Shown: piece by piece, positions 7,461 through 14,946 of the stretch
Layout of the letters: each line of letters opens with the position of its first letter
Position numbering within the stretch: position 1 is the first letter of the stretch
Assembly (NCBI GenBank): GCA_038212375.1
Contig: JBBQUO010000008.1
Location: forward strand, 1-27,231
DNA: 27,231 bases
Source of the DNA: JBGTNQ01 sp038212375
Lineage (GTDB): Bacteria; Patescibacteriota; Minisyncoccia; Phycocordibacterales; Zambryskibacteraceae
Reading direction: 5' to 3'
The notes under the pieces: model-generated
Databases searched by the model: none
Told to the model about the DNA's origin: nothing
Seen by the model: only the letters and a program-made list of their open reading frames with translations
Position numbers and translations under genes: made by a program

Positions 7461-7919
7461 ATGACAAAATATATTCCAACTTGGCTTATAGGATGTATTC
7501 TTTTCGTAGCGTTTTTGGGTTTTATGGACGCAAGCTTTCTTACAGGTGAGCATTTCCTCAAAATGACACCACCGTGCTTTATCACAAGCGGCTGCGATAC
7601 TGTCACTACAAGCACTAATTCTAAGCTATTTGGTATTCCTGTGGCGCTTTTGGGTATGATCTACTACATAACCGTACTCGGCACCGCAATGCATTACGCT
7701 GACAAACGGAAAGCTTTTTCATTAAAAGCTCTTCACCTCATAACGTCAGTAGGGCTTCTTATGAGCGTATACTTCTTGTACGTACAAGGCCTCGTTCTCC
7801 ACGCCTGGTGTATTTATTGTCTTGGCTCTGCCATGGTATCAACTATACTCTTTATACTAGTTTCTCTCGCTCATTACAAAAATTGGCCTGAAAAAAATAA
7901 AGAAACTACCATCATATAA
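7461..7919 (+). CDS. Vitamin K epoxide reductase (VKOR) family protein
   Basis: 152 aa with four membrane helices. Bacterial VKOR passes electrons from a DsbA-like protein to quinone, replacing DsbB. The active-site pair is C117-I-Y-C120 (HAWCIYCLG), the loop cysteines are C39 and C45 (PPCFITSGC), and the conserved Ser/Gly region SKLFGIPVALLG follows. The spacing between the loop cysteines (five residues) is shorter than the seven I expect. There is no fused thioredoxin domain; the partner is the separate DsbA upstream. The gene ends at a strong two-way terminator. Confidence 0.92.
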   Translation: MTKYIPTWLIGCILFVAFLGFMDASFLTGEHFLKMTPPCFITSGCDTVTTSTNSKLFGIPVALLGMIYYITVLGTAMHYADKRKAFSLKALHLITSVGLLMSVYFLYVQGLVLHAWCIYCLGSAMVSTILFILVSLAHYKNWPEKNKETTII

Positions 7920-7924
7920 TGCAT

Positions 7925-7963
7925 CCAAAACAAAACCCCGCATTTCGCGGGGTTTTGTTTTGG
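7925..7963. terminator. Two-way terminator
   Basis: CCAAAACAAAACCCCGC, loop ATTTC, and its exact reverse complement ending at 7963, with T-runs on both strands. It separates the convergent VKOR and transglycosylase genes. Confidence 0.9.
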
Positions 7964-7974
7964 GTTAAAATAAA

Positions 7975-8370
7975 TTAACTCTTTGAGATATTCTGGTATT
8001 GTGCCCAACATGCTGATGAGGCCATCCATGGTCTTGCACCTTCCTTCTCATAGAGATGGCGGGCGTATTCCATATTTCCTTTCAGTGTGTAGATATCGAT
8101 ACCGAGTTTTTTTGATTCATCGAGGTGATACATCTCATTGATCTGCATCACACCAACGTCGTAAGGATTCTGTACACCTCGGAACACGTTTCCAAGCTTG
8201 TCAGTCTGACGGAAACGGGATTCACAATGGGCTATGTCTATCATAATCGGTAGATCCGAGAAATAGGCATTTACCGACTCCTCTGTAGTAAGTGGCTTTG
8301 AAACTTCCACTGACTTCGCATTTGAGATACTTGGGTTTATTGTGGCCATGGCTATTGGCGCAGTACCCAC
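7975..8370 (-). CDS. SLT-like lytic transglycosylase, secreted; start uncertain
   Basis: 131 aa from GTG 8370. The segment IDIAHCESRFRQTD contains the catalytic-type Glu after Cys, then NPYDVGVMQINEMYH and GNMEYARHLYEKEGARPWMASSACW, the pattern of small SLT/lysozyme-like domains that cut glycan strands. The frame stays open upstream for 22 codons to TAA 8437-8439 and reads ILNLATIGLLAVVSGFNT, a good signal-peptide core, but no ATG, GTG or TTG is present there. Either a rare AUU start (8424) is used, or the true start was lost or altered by a small indel. Without that segment the protein would lack a clear export signal. Confidence 0.8.
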   Translation of the reverse strand: MGTAPIAMATINPSISNAKSVEVSKPLTTEESVNAYFSDLPIMIDIAHCESRFRQTDKLGNVFRGVQNPYDVGVMQINEMYHLDESKKLGIDIYTLKGNMEYARHLYEKEGARPWMASSACWAQYQNISKS

Positions 8371-8469
8371 AGTATTAAATCCAGAAACAACAGCTAATAA
8401 TCCAATCGTAGCTAAATTAAGAATACAACAATAAAGTTATGAGTAATTCTGTCGTGGCTGTAGAGAATG

Positions 8470-8548
8470 TTTCTGTTTTTAGGCTTACCTAAATCTTATA
8501 GGTTGGTTTTGAACGGCCTAGAAACAGAAAACTCAGCGTTTACTGAGT
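8470..8548 (-). ncRNA. Structured 5' leader of the transglycosylase gene
   Basis: Directly after the predicted start site comes a hairpin ACTCAG-TAAACG-CTGAGT (8531-8548) followed by TTTCTGTTT. Then a 15-bp helix with one mismatch joins 8516-8530 and 8470-8484; inside it are an unpaired CGTTCAAAACCA and a small hairpin ACCTA...TAGGT. This looks like a cis-regulatory RNA or attenuator. I could not match it to a riboswitch class I know. The region 8371-8803 otherwise holds only this leader and two back-to-back promoters. Confidence 0.5.
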
Positions 8549-8555
8549 CACTGAT

Positions 8556-8584
8556 ATATTAGCAGGTTTGAAACTTATTGTCAA
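8556..8584 (-). promoter_or_regulatory. Promoter of the transglycosylase gene
   Basis: On the minus strand TTGACA (8579-8584), 17-bp spacer, TAATAT (8556-8561). The predicted start near 8549 gives a leader of about 120-180 bases. Confidence 0.8.
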
Positions 8585-8679
8585 CCCTTTTAGTTAAGAA
8601 AAAACTTAAAGTAACTATATTTATAGCCATATATCTGCCGTACTAGAACAAGCCATTTTTAGCTCTTTTTGTCAAAAAC

Positions 8680-8708
8680 TTGACTATATTAAAAATTTGT
8701 ATTAATAT
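8680..8708 (+). promoter_or_regulatory. Promoter of the 130-aa gene
   Basis: TTGACT (8680-8685), 17-bp spacer, TAATAT (8703-8708). The start near 8715 gives a leader of about 90 bases. A short upstream frame (ATG 8772) overlaps the SD and start of the next gene. Confidence 0.75.
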
Positions 8709-8803
8709 TTCTTTTAGAAGCTCCTGCTCTGTAACTAAATCCAAAGAATGGAGGCTTTCTGGAAGGTATATATGAGCCAACCACCCCACTCCAAGGAGGA
8801 AGT

Positions 8804-9196
8804 ATGCCGAGCACCTATGATGTGCAGGCAAAGGTTCGGTCGTTCACCAATAACCACGGCGAGTTCGGTACTCTTGTGTTGAGAACGTTCAACACAGTGG
8901 ACCCACTCCAGTGTTATTACGGTGATGACTGCAATCCTGATGAATACGTTGGCTATGCCACGCGATTCATCACGAGTATTGAGGGAGCTTTTATCTCTCT
9001 CAATCGTCCAGATCGTAAAGAAGTTCTCCGTAGTCTTGCTCTCGAGCTACTACGCAGAAGCTTCTATGCGGCCCAGATTGCTGAAGGACGGGTTAGCGAA
9101 GTGGCAATCATTGCACTGCGCGACACTCTCTTTCAGCAGCTCGAGCTTGCTCCATCAGAAATTTTTCACCAATTGCAAAGCGGAGGTGCTTGCTAA
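8804..9196 (+). CDS. 130-aa cytoplasmic protein, unknown
   Basis: 130 aa, MPSTYDVQAKVRSFT..., no signal or membrane helix, five cysteines... two close together in QCYYGDDCNPDEY (residues about 37-44) and one as the last residue. The C-terminal half looks helical (RKEVLRSLALELLRRSFYAAQIAEG). The start is firm: AAGGAGG lies 6 bases before the ATG, the strongest ribosome site in the window, and a TTGACT/TAATAT promoter and perfect terminator bracket it as a single-gene unit. It is visibly more GC-rich than the core genes. I recognise no family; the count of cysteines should be rechecked from the translation. Confidence 0.72.
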   Translation: MPSTYDVQAKVRSFTNNHGEFGTLVLRTFNTVDPLQCYYGDDCNPDEYVGYATRFITSIEGAFISLNRPDRKEVLRSLALELLRRSFYAAQIAEGRVSEVAIIALRDTLFQQLELAPSEIFHQLQSGGAC

Positions 9197-9206
9197 CAAC
9201 TACTTA

Positions 9207-9239
9207 GGTCGTTCTCACGTGAGAACGACCTTTTGTTTT
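9207..9239 (+). terminator. Terminator of the 130-aa gene
   Basis: A 24-bp perfect palindrome, GGTCGTTCTCAC (9207-9218) and GTGAGAACGACC (9219-9230), followed by TTTTGTTTT. Confidence 0.88.
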
Positions 9240-9327
9240 GCAAAAAACAAAACAACGTGTGGAATATCAAGGTTATATCGAAACAAACTACTTTAATTTC
9301 AGTTTGACTATTCAGGCACAAAAGAAA

Positions 9328-9359
9328 TCAGCGTTACCCACAACTGTGGGTAACGCTGA
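9328..9359 (-). terminator. Hairpin past the end of the 289-aa gene, probable terminator
   Basis: TCAGCGTTACCCACA (9328-9342) is the exact complement of 9345-9359. Read on the minus strand it is followed by GATTTCTTTT, so it likely ends the 289-aa transcript about 60 bases after its stop. Confidence 0.65.
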
Positions 9360-9376
9360 AAATTTCGCGAACTCAA

Positions 9377-9410
9377 GAGTCAAGAATTCAAAAGACTCAA
9401 GGATTCAAAC
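9377..9410. repeat. Two 17-bp tandem units
   Basis: GAGTCAAGAATTCAAAA is followed directly by GACTCAAGGATTCAAAC (14 of 17 identical); a partial ACTCAAG precedes them. They lie in the 3' untranslated part of the 289-aa gene. Confidence 0.6.
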
Positions 9411-9418
9411 GACGAAGA

Positions 9419-10288
9419 TCACTGCGGAACGAAGGCCGACACAGAACCATAGAACTCGAGGGCGTGGCCGAACCAGACCGAGCTGAACACGAGCTCGCCG
9501 TCGTCCCAGATGAAGATCGGCGCGCGCACGAACTTACCAACGGCGCCTGGAGCGTATTCGTCGCCGGGACAATCGGTGTGGAGCTGCTTCCAACGAACAA
9601 ATCGTTCTGGATGCGTCAGTGCGAGAATCGCGACTTCGAACGCACCGAGACCGAATTCGTTCCCCTGGAAGACTTCGCGTGCCCGACGAACCGACCGGCC
9701 GCGATGACGAAGACCGAACTGCAGTGGAACCACAAGAATGTCATGATCCTTCTGCGTGTCGCCGATCTGCTGCATCTTTTGGATCTTGCGATCCGTCTGA
9801 CGCAGGCGCTCGGGTTCGATTTGACCTTTGCGGTAGTTCGTGAACGTTCGTGCTTCAGCGATCTTCGAGAGCACCTTCTCGAGCGCTTCTTGGTACGTCG
9901 CACCGAGCGACTGCCAGCGCGGGATGGCGAACCATCCTTCGGCACCTTTTGGAAGTGGCGCTTCCATCACCTTCTCATCGGCGAAGCCAAGGCCCGGGAA
10001 GAGTTGCCGTAGAATGTTCGTCTGTGGGACGAGATCCTTGCGCTTGTACTCCTTCGGGTATTCATAGCCTGATCGAACTTCCTCGTTCGCGAACTGATTC
10101 GAGACCGAGAGTTCCTTGGCCTTCGAGGTGATGGTTTGAATGACCGCCGCCCGAAGCTCATCTCCGTTGTCGAGAAGCTTGATGAGACCATCGTTATCGA
10201 GTTCGCCAAGGGCGATGTTGACGCCGTGAGCTGCACCCGAACCAACGAGATCTCGCAACTGCTTCTTTTGAGACGCGATCGCAGTCAT
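9419..10288 (-). CDS. 289-aa protein of a type recurrent in CPR genomes, function unknown
   Basis: 289 aa, MTAIASQKKQLRDLV..., soluble, without signal peptide. Landmarks: LPKGAEGWFAIPRWQSLG (middle), TFTNYRKGQIEPERLRQT, then HDILVVPLQFGLRHRGRSVRRAREVF and EFGLGAFEVAILALTHPERF, a DCPGDEYAPG segment and an aromatic end (WFGHALEFYGSVSAF). I associate these phrases with a family of hypothetical proteins in Parcubacteria; no biochemical role is known to me. The minus-strand reading is preferred over a 182-aa plus-strand frame because it has a consensus promoter, a leader and GGAG 6 bases before the ATG. The gene is clearly more GC-rich than its neighbours, which suggests different codon use or transfer. 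Confidence 0.82.
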   Translation of the reverse strand: MTAIASQKKQLRDLVGSGAAHGVNIALGELDNDGLIKLLDNGDELRAAVIQTITSKAKELSVSNQFANEEVRSGYEYPKEYKRKDLVPQTNILRQLFPGLGFADEKVMEAPLPKGAEGWFAIPRWQSLGATYQEALEKVLSKIAEARTFTNYRKGQIEPERLRQTDRKIQKMQQIGDTQKDHDILVVPLQFGLRHRGRSVRRAREVFQGNEFGLGAFEVAILALTHPERFVRWKQLHTDCPGDEYAPGAVGKFVRAPIFIWDDGELVFSSVWFGHALEFYGSVSAFVPQ

Positions 10289-10312
10289 ACGATGCTCCTA
10301 TAGAGTAATTCC

Positions 10313-10395
10313 TTCGGATGCGCTCCGAATAGCGACTTGTCCCTTATGAGACGAGCTCTTTAAGTCTTGGGTAAGGCAAAAAAAGCTCGTCTCAT
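10313..10395 (-). promoter_or_regulatory. Folded leader of the 289-aa gene
   Basis: A perfect 12-bp stem joins ATGAGACGAGCT (10346-10357) to AGCTCGTCTCAT (10384-10395) across a 26-base loop that holds a T7 run in the RNA sense. A second hairpin TTCGGA-TGCGC-TCCGAA (10313-10329) lies just above the ribosome site. The leader is about 130 bases long. Confidence 0.55.
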
Positions 10396-10425
10396 TGCAG
10401 TAATTTTTCAAAGAATTCTAGGGGT

Positions 10426-10454
10426 ATTATATCAAACTATCTTGCACTTGTCAA
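10426..10454 (-). promoter_or_regulatory. Full-consensus promoter of the 289-aa gene
   Basis: TTGACA (10449-10454), exactly 17 bp, TATAAT (10426-10431) on the minus strand: both boxes match sigma-70 consensus in all positions. It overlaps the last bases before the trhO stop codon. Confidence 0.9.
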
Positions 10455-10455
10455 A

Positions 10456-11343
10456 CTATACGAGTGCGGCTTTTGCTACGATAATTTTGCAATTATCACT
10501 ACAGAATATACCTTGCTCGGTCTCACACAATTCACAGACAAGAAAATGAGCGTTGCATGAAGTATTTTTACAATTCACATAGTGTTCAGTGGAAGATTGG
10601 CAAAGATCGCACTTCCCTACCACAGTATGGTTGTCAGGAGTATCGAAGTCCATCGCAATACGATTGTCGAATACATAGAGCTTTCCTTTAAAAGCTTTAT
10701 TTGGAAACTTCTCGATATAAGTCACAATACCATTGTGAAGTTGATACACATCTTTAAAACCTTTCTTGATAAGATATCCAGAAGCTTTTTCACATCGCAC
10801 TCCACCAGTGCAAACAGGGATAATGGGTTTATCTTTCAATGGCTCCAACTTGCTAATAGCATTCGGTAAATCACGGAAATTTTTCATACCCATGTCGATC
10901 GAGTTTTCAAAATGGCCGATCTTGTATTCATAGTCATTGCGCATATCGACAATAGTGAACTCTCTCCCCTCTTCGATCCACAAGTTGAGCTCATCTGCTG
11001 AAAGATATTTACCTGTAGTTTCCCAAGGCTTCACATCGTCTTCACCGAGGCTTGCACTCACTATTTCACTACGAAACTTCACTTTTAGTTTCGGAAATGC
11101 ATTTCCGTCACCAACACTTCGCTTTATATTAATATCTAAAAAGCGAGAGTCTGTAAGAAAATCTCTGCAATACACATTGATTGCATCTTTCGTACCTTCC
11201 AAGGTTCCATTGATACCCTCTGTTGCGATAAGGATGCGACCTTTCAACCCAAGCTTCTCGCAGAGCTCTTTTTGAGTCTTTACAAGCATCTCTGGGTTCT
11301 CTATGGGAACGTATTTGTAATACAAAATAATCTCGTAATTCAT
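10456..11343 (-). CDS. trhO: tRNA uridine-34 hydroxylase TrhO (rhodanese-like)
   Basis: 295 aa, formerly YceA/UPF0176. The N-terminal domain (GRILIATEGINGTLEG, about 35-50) and FPKLKVKFRSEIV are typical; the rhodanese domain (about 115-215) has the loop C178-TGGVRC184 in PVCTGGVRCEKA. TrhO makes 5-hydroxyuridine at tRNA position 34 using oxygen. The C-terminal tail carries eight cysteines (245, 248, 258, 263, 270, 273, 281, 285), suggesting two zinc sites. It starts 25 bases after the adaptor gene, so it may be the last gene of the transporter operon, with no functional link evident. Confidence 0.93.
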   Translation of the reverse strand: MNYEIILYYKYVPIENPEMLVKTQKELCEKLGLKGRILIATEGINGTLEGTKDAINVYCRDFLTDSRFLDINIKRSVGDGNAFPKLKVKFRSEIVSASLGEDDVKPWETTGKYLSADELNLWIEEGREFTIVDMRNDYEYKIGHFENSIDMGMKNFRDLPNAISKLEPLKDKPIIPVCTGGVRCEKASGYLIKKGFKDVYQLHNGIVTYIEKFPNKAFKGKLYVFDNRIAMDFDTPDNHTVVGKCDLCQSSTEHYVNCKNTSCNAHFLVCELCETEQGIFCSDNCKIIVAKAALV

Positions 11344-11368
11344 TGTAGTAAGTAGGATATATCAAATC

Positions 11369-12877
11369 CTATTTTCCGCCAACTTGTACAGTGTCTCCGA
11401 GAGAAAGGCCGGAAACGATTTCGATAGTTCCATCATTGCCAATAAATCCTGGGATCACTTCTGTTTCAGTAACCTCTTTTCCATTTACCTTTTCAACATA
11501 TGATTTTCCATTCTTTACAGCTACGGCATACTGTGGGACTTTGAGTACTGCGGCTTTTGTTGCTGTTTTTACTTTAAGGTTTGCGGTAAGACCACTCTTT
11601 ACAGGAGTAGTCGATGCTTCAAAATCAACAGTAACTTTATAATTGACTACACCATCAACCAAAGTTTCACCTGGATCTATATACACAACCGATCCATCAA
11701 ATCTCTGACCCGGAAATGCATCGAATGTAATAGCTACTGGATTACCTATTGCAAGTTTGCCGATATTTACCTCAGAAACATTGGCATTAATCTCAAGATT
11801 ATTATCAGAAATTACAGACACCAGAGGTACTCCTGCAGTGACAGTTTGGCCCACCTTAGTGTCGTACTGAGTGACAACTCCAGCAATTGGAGAAGTCATA
11901 ACAGTTTGATTGAGAGCTGCTTGCGCGCTCTGAACCGCAGCTTGAAAGTTCGCTACTTTTGCTTCTGCAGAAAGTACTGCATCATAATTTCCACTTAAAC
12001 CTCCCACTTGCTTTGGAGCATTGTTGTAAACAGATTCTGCAGTCAGCAAATTGGTAAGTGCGCTTCCAACACTTGTCCGAGCTTCTGAAACGGTTGTTTT
12101 GAAGCCATTAACTGTGCTGACATACTGAGAATCTGGAGTTTGTAGTGCATTTGCTGCTTGTGACACTAGGTCAACAAATTGTTTTGCATCATTGAGAATC
12201 TTTTCAGCTTGAGTTGTGTAAGGTTTGAGGTCTGTTGCACTATCCACTGATGCGAGCGAATTTTGCCAGTCAGAAAGTTCGGATTTTATATTTGCATGAC
12301 CTGAGTTGATCGTAAGGCGTAGTGAAGTATCGATATTTCCAGTGTACGCATATGAGCCTGAAGTAAACGAGAAATCGATATGATCGTTATTTACTCCTGT
12401 CTTATTAAAAAACTGATCGATGTTATTTCTGATTGAATCGTTTGTTTTTGAATATGCATCCTTTAGTGCTCCTACAATCGTGCTCTGGGCGTTACTTACA
12501 TTGCCGCTTGTTTCATTCTGAGCTTCACTGAGCGCAACCTGTCCTCCAGAAAGATCAGCTTTTGCTTTTGCAAGATCTGCGGCAAGCTTTCCTTGATCAA
12601 GTACAGCGAGTACATCGCCCCCCTGGACTCTATCCCCCACCTTATGACTTGCCTGCGCTACCTGACCTCCAGTTTGAAATCCCAGACTGACCGAACTGAC
12701 TGCTTTTGTAATACCGGTTACGGCCACTTCTTGGACAAGATCGCCACGTATCACTCCAACATTCTGAAGATTCGCATTTGAACCACCTCGCAATACCAAT
12801 ATGAGTATCAAAGCAACAACAACTGCCACGATGAGTTTTTTAAGATTATTCTTGATAAATGATGTAATGGTGTTCAT
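11369..12877 (-). CDS. HlyD/MacA-type membrane fusion (adaptor) protein
   Basis: 502 aa. An N-terminal anchor helix (about residues 14-30) is followed by a biotinyl/lipoyl-like half-motif (GGQVAQASHKVGDRVQGGDVLAVLD, split by the alpha hairpin), a long helical insert of about 230 residues, the second half-motif (SPIAGVVTQYDTKVGQTV), then the beta-barrel and membrane-proximal regions (GLTANLKVK, VPQYAVAVKNGK). These adaptors work with MacB-type ABC transporters. The order permease-ATPase-adaptor with 10-11 base gaps marks one operon. In a cell with a single membrane the system would resemble Bacillus YknXYZ rather than MacAB-TolC; no TolC gene is present here. The hairpin insert is longer than in MacA. 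Confidence 0.88.
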   Translation of the reverse strand: MNTITSFIKNNLKKLIVAVVVALILILVLRGGSNANLQNVGVIRGDLVQEVAVTGITKAVSSVSLGFQTGGQVAQASHKVGDRVQGGDVLAVLDQGKLAADLAKAKADLSGGQVALSEAQNETSGNVSNAQSTIVGALKDAYSKTNDSIRNNIDQFFNKTGVNNDHIDFSFTSGSYAYTGNIDTSLRLTINSGHANIKSELSDWQNSLASVDSATDLKPYTTQAEKILNDAKQFVDLVSQAANALQTPDSQYVSTVNGFKTTVSEARTSVGSALTNLLTAESVYNNAPKQVGGLSGNYDAVLSAEAKVANFQAAVQSAQAALNQTVMTSPIAGVVTQYDTKVGQTVTAGVPLVSVISDNNLEINANVSEVNIGKLAIGNPVAITFDAFPGQRFDGSVVYIDPGETLVDGVVNYKVTVDFEASTTPVKSGLTANLKVKTATKAAVLKVPQYAVAVKNGKSYVEKVNGKEVTETEVIPGFIGNDGTIEIVSGLSLGDTVQVGGK

Positions 12878-12888
12878 AGATAATGTGG

Positions 12889-13575
12889 TTATACGCGCTT
12901 TCTGTTAATTATATCACTGACTATCTGTCCGTCTGAGAGCGTAATGTTGCGATGAGCGAGATCCGCATACTCTTGCTCATGAGTTACCATAACAATAGTT
13001 TGGCCCTCACGATTAAGCTCTAGAAAAGTATCAAGCACAATCCTTGATGTTTCGATATCAAGGTTTGCAGTGGGCTCATCAGCAAAAATAATTTTAGGGT
13101 TGTGTGCGATAGCTCGTGCGATCGAAACTCTTTGTTGCTGACCTCCAGAAAGTTGACTTGGAAGGTTGTCGAGTCTGTCTGCTAGACCGATACGATTCAA
13201 AGATTTCTTTGCTTTTTCTACTGCATCTTCCATAGGAAACCCTTGCATCATAAGTGGTACGAGTACGTTTTCTAATGCTGTCAGCTCTGGAATAAGTGCG
13301 TAATCTTGAAATACGTATCCCAGTTGTTCGAGACGAATACGAGTATGTTCATCGACTGGTCTATTGGTTACATCTACTCCATCGAGAAGTATATTTCCGG
13401 ATGTTGGATGATCGAGAAGACCAAGTTGATACATCAAAGTTGACTTCCCAGAGCCAGATCGCCCAGTAATAGCAACAAACTGTCCAGTCTCTACTTTAAA
13501 AGATATTCCTTTAAGAACAACGAGTTCAGTGTCGCCACTTGGAAATGATTTGATTAAATTTTTTGCTTCTATCAT
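12889..13575 (-). CDS. ABC transporter ATPase, MacB/LolD type
   Basis: 228 aa from ATG 13575; the frame opens at 13608, but this would overlap the permease gene and MIEAKNLIKSF is the usual start. The Walker A is GRSGSGKST (38-46), the Q-loop is YVFQDYAL, the signature LSGGQQQR, the Walker B IIFADEPTANLD and the switch His is in VTHEQEYA. The length and the PTSGNILLDGVDVTNRPVDE phrase fit the LolD/MacB/FtsE group of ATPases. It lies between its permease and adaptor with 10-11 base spacings. Confidence 0.95.
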   Translation of the reverse strand: MIEAKNLIKSFPSGDTELVVLKGISFKVETGQFVAITGRSGSGKSTLMYQLGLLDHPTSGNILLDGVDVTNRPVDEHTRIRLEQLGYVFQDYALIPELTALENVLVPLMMQGFPMEDAVEKAKKSLNRIGLADRLDNLPSQLSGGQQQRVSIARAIAHNPKIIFADEPTANLDIETSRIVLDTFLELNREGQTIVMVTHEQEYADLAHRNITLSDGQIVSDIINRKRV

Positions 13576-13585
13576 AACGTTGAAA

Positions 13586-14866
13586 TTAATTACGGCCGAG
13601 AATTGCATCGAGCGTATTTTGCTTTACCACAATACGTGCAGGAATGTACCCAGCAATTAAGGTTGCGATCATGAGTGAAAGAGCTCGAAGCATAGTACCT
13701 GGTAATTCTGCAACCAAGATCCCATCACTAAAGGGAAATTTGATCGGATGTACTGCGACGAATGGAACGAGGAAACCATAGAGTATTGCGAGTCCAAGCA
13801 AGATCCCAAAGCCAGCATAAAAGACAGACTGCAATACATATGCAAATTCAACAGCGACCGAATCAATACCAATACCTTTGAGAATTCCAATGTATTTCCT
13901 GCGAGTAATAGCATTGACGAAAATAACAATGAAGATAGTGATCGACGCCACCACAAGCCCAATTGACCCAATAACATTTCCAAGAATTCCAAATGTATTT
14001 TTAATATCTATCAGAAACTTTGGAAGCGCTTCATCTGCCGTTTGGACTTTTGCAGTCCTTCCTACACCACTTCCAAGGAGTGCATTTTTTACTACTACTG
14101 GATCGCTTCCAGGCTTGAGGCGCAATGCGATTTCGTCGACATTGTAATCGCTCCGTCCAATAAGGCCGCGAAGTGTTGTGTCGAGCATAAATGCACGTGT
14201 ATCGATTTCACCTACCTTACTTTGTAATATTCCTTTGACGGTAAACTCCTGCACATTACCATTTACCGTAATACGAACTCTGTCCCCAACGTTTACATTT
14301 TCAATAAGGGCAATACCTGGAGACTCTACGGGTACGTATTTTTTCAAGAGATCTGCTCCAAGGACAATACTATTGGTATCACTCGGCGTAAGAAATGATC
14401 CTTCGATAATTTTTGATGAAATATGCGTCGTCGCATCTTCGTTTGTTGGATTTATACCAGCAAAAGAAGCTCCGCCAATATTTGCCTTATCTGAAAGCTT
14501 CACGCGATCTTTATAACCAGCCTCGATAGTACCACTCTGCAAATATCTCGCAGAAATAGATTCGGTCCAAGGCAGGTTCTTTGCAATCTCTTCAACTGAT
14601 GGGCTATTTTCTATAAAATCCTTTTTAGGAAGTGTCGACATAAGCACCTCTCCTGAATATGACTTTGAATACACATTGGTCGAGCCTTGGATAAGTCCAA
14701 CGAGAACTCCGCGAACGACTACAAGATTTAAAAACGTGAGCATCATAACAAAAATAATCAGTACTGTTGTTGCAATACTCGAACGCTTTACTTGCCGATA
14801 TGACAAAAACCACCCCACCGAGAGTGAGGTTATAAATGTTTTAGATCTTCTACGTAATCGTTCCAT
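13586..14866 (-). CDS. MacB/FtsX-family ABC permease
   Basis: 426 aa from ATG 14866. One membrane helix near the N terminus (SSIATTVLIIFVMMLTFLNL), a large extracytoplasmic domain with MacB periplasmic-core features, then three helices at the C end (NTFGILGNVIGSIGLVVASI..., a second, and LMIATLIAGYIPARIVVKQ), the FtsX-domain layout. An ATG at 14908 is in frame, but the predicted promoter covers it, so the internal ATG is preferred. First gene of the transporter operon. The cargo cannot be read from sequence; such systems export peptides, lipoproteins or antibiotics. Confidence 0.9.
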   Translation of the reverse strand: MERLRRRSKTFITSLSVGWFLSYRQVKRSSIATTVLIIFVMMLTFLNLVVVRGVLVGLIQGSTNVYSKSYSGEVLMSTLPKKDFIENSPSVEEIAKNLPWTESISARYLQSGTIEAGYKDRVKLSDKANIGGASFAGINPTNEDATTHISSKIIEGSFLTPSDTNSIVLGADLLKKYVPVESPGIALIENVNVGDRVRITVNGNVQEFTVKGILQSKVGEIDTRAFMLDTTLRGLIGRSDYNVDEIALRLKPGSDPVVVKNALLGSGVGRTAKVQTADEALPKFLIDIKNTFGILGNVIGSIGLVVASITIFIVIFVNAITRRKYIGILKGIGIDSVAVEFAYVLQSVFYAGFGILLGLAILYGFLVPFVAVHPIKFPFSDGILVAELPGTMLRALSLMIATLIAGYIPARIVVKQNTLDAILGRN

Positions 14867-14887
14867 GAGTAAGTAGTATGATTCAAT

Positions 14888-14916
14888 ATTATCGCATATT
14901 TTAAGCATGAACTCAA
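14888..14916 (-). promoter_or_regulatory. Promoter of the permease-ATPase-adaptor operon
   Basis: On the minus strand TTGAGT (14911-14916), 17-bp spacer, GATAAT (14888-14893). The start would be about 15 bases before ATG 14866. Confidence 0.6.
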
Positions 14917-14946
14917 TGAAGCATCAAGTATCACCACCTCACCACA

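Noticed and set aside
8772..8876. Upstream ORF overlapping the 130-aa gene
   Set aside because: Its product (MSQPPHSKEEV...) has no sign of selection and is the shadow frame of the SD region and gene start; kept only as a note in the promoter entry.
9464..10012. 182-aa open frame on the plus strand
   Set aside because: It lies wholly antisense to the 289-aa gene, whose strand has the consensus promoter, SD and recognisable protein family. Long antisense frames are expected in GC-richer DNA.
14867..14908. Longer permease start at ATG 14908
   Set aside because: The TTGAGT/GATAAT promoter covers this stretch; the ATG at 14866 is downstream of the predicted start site.
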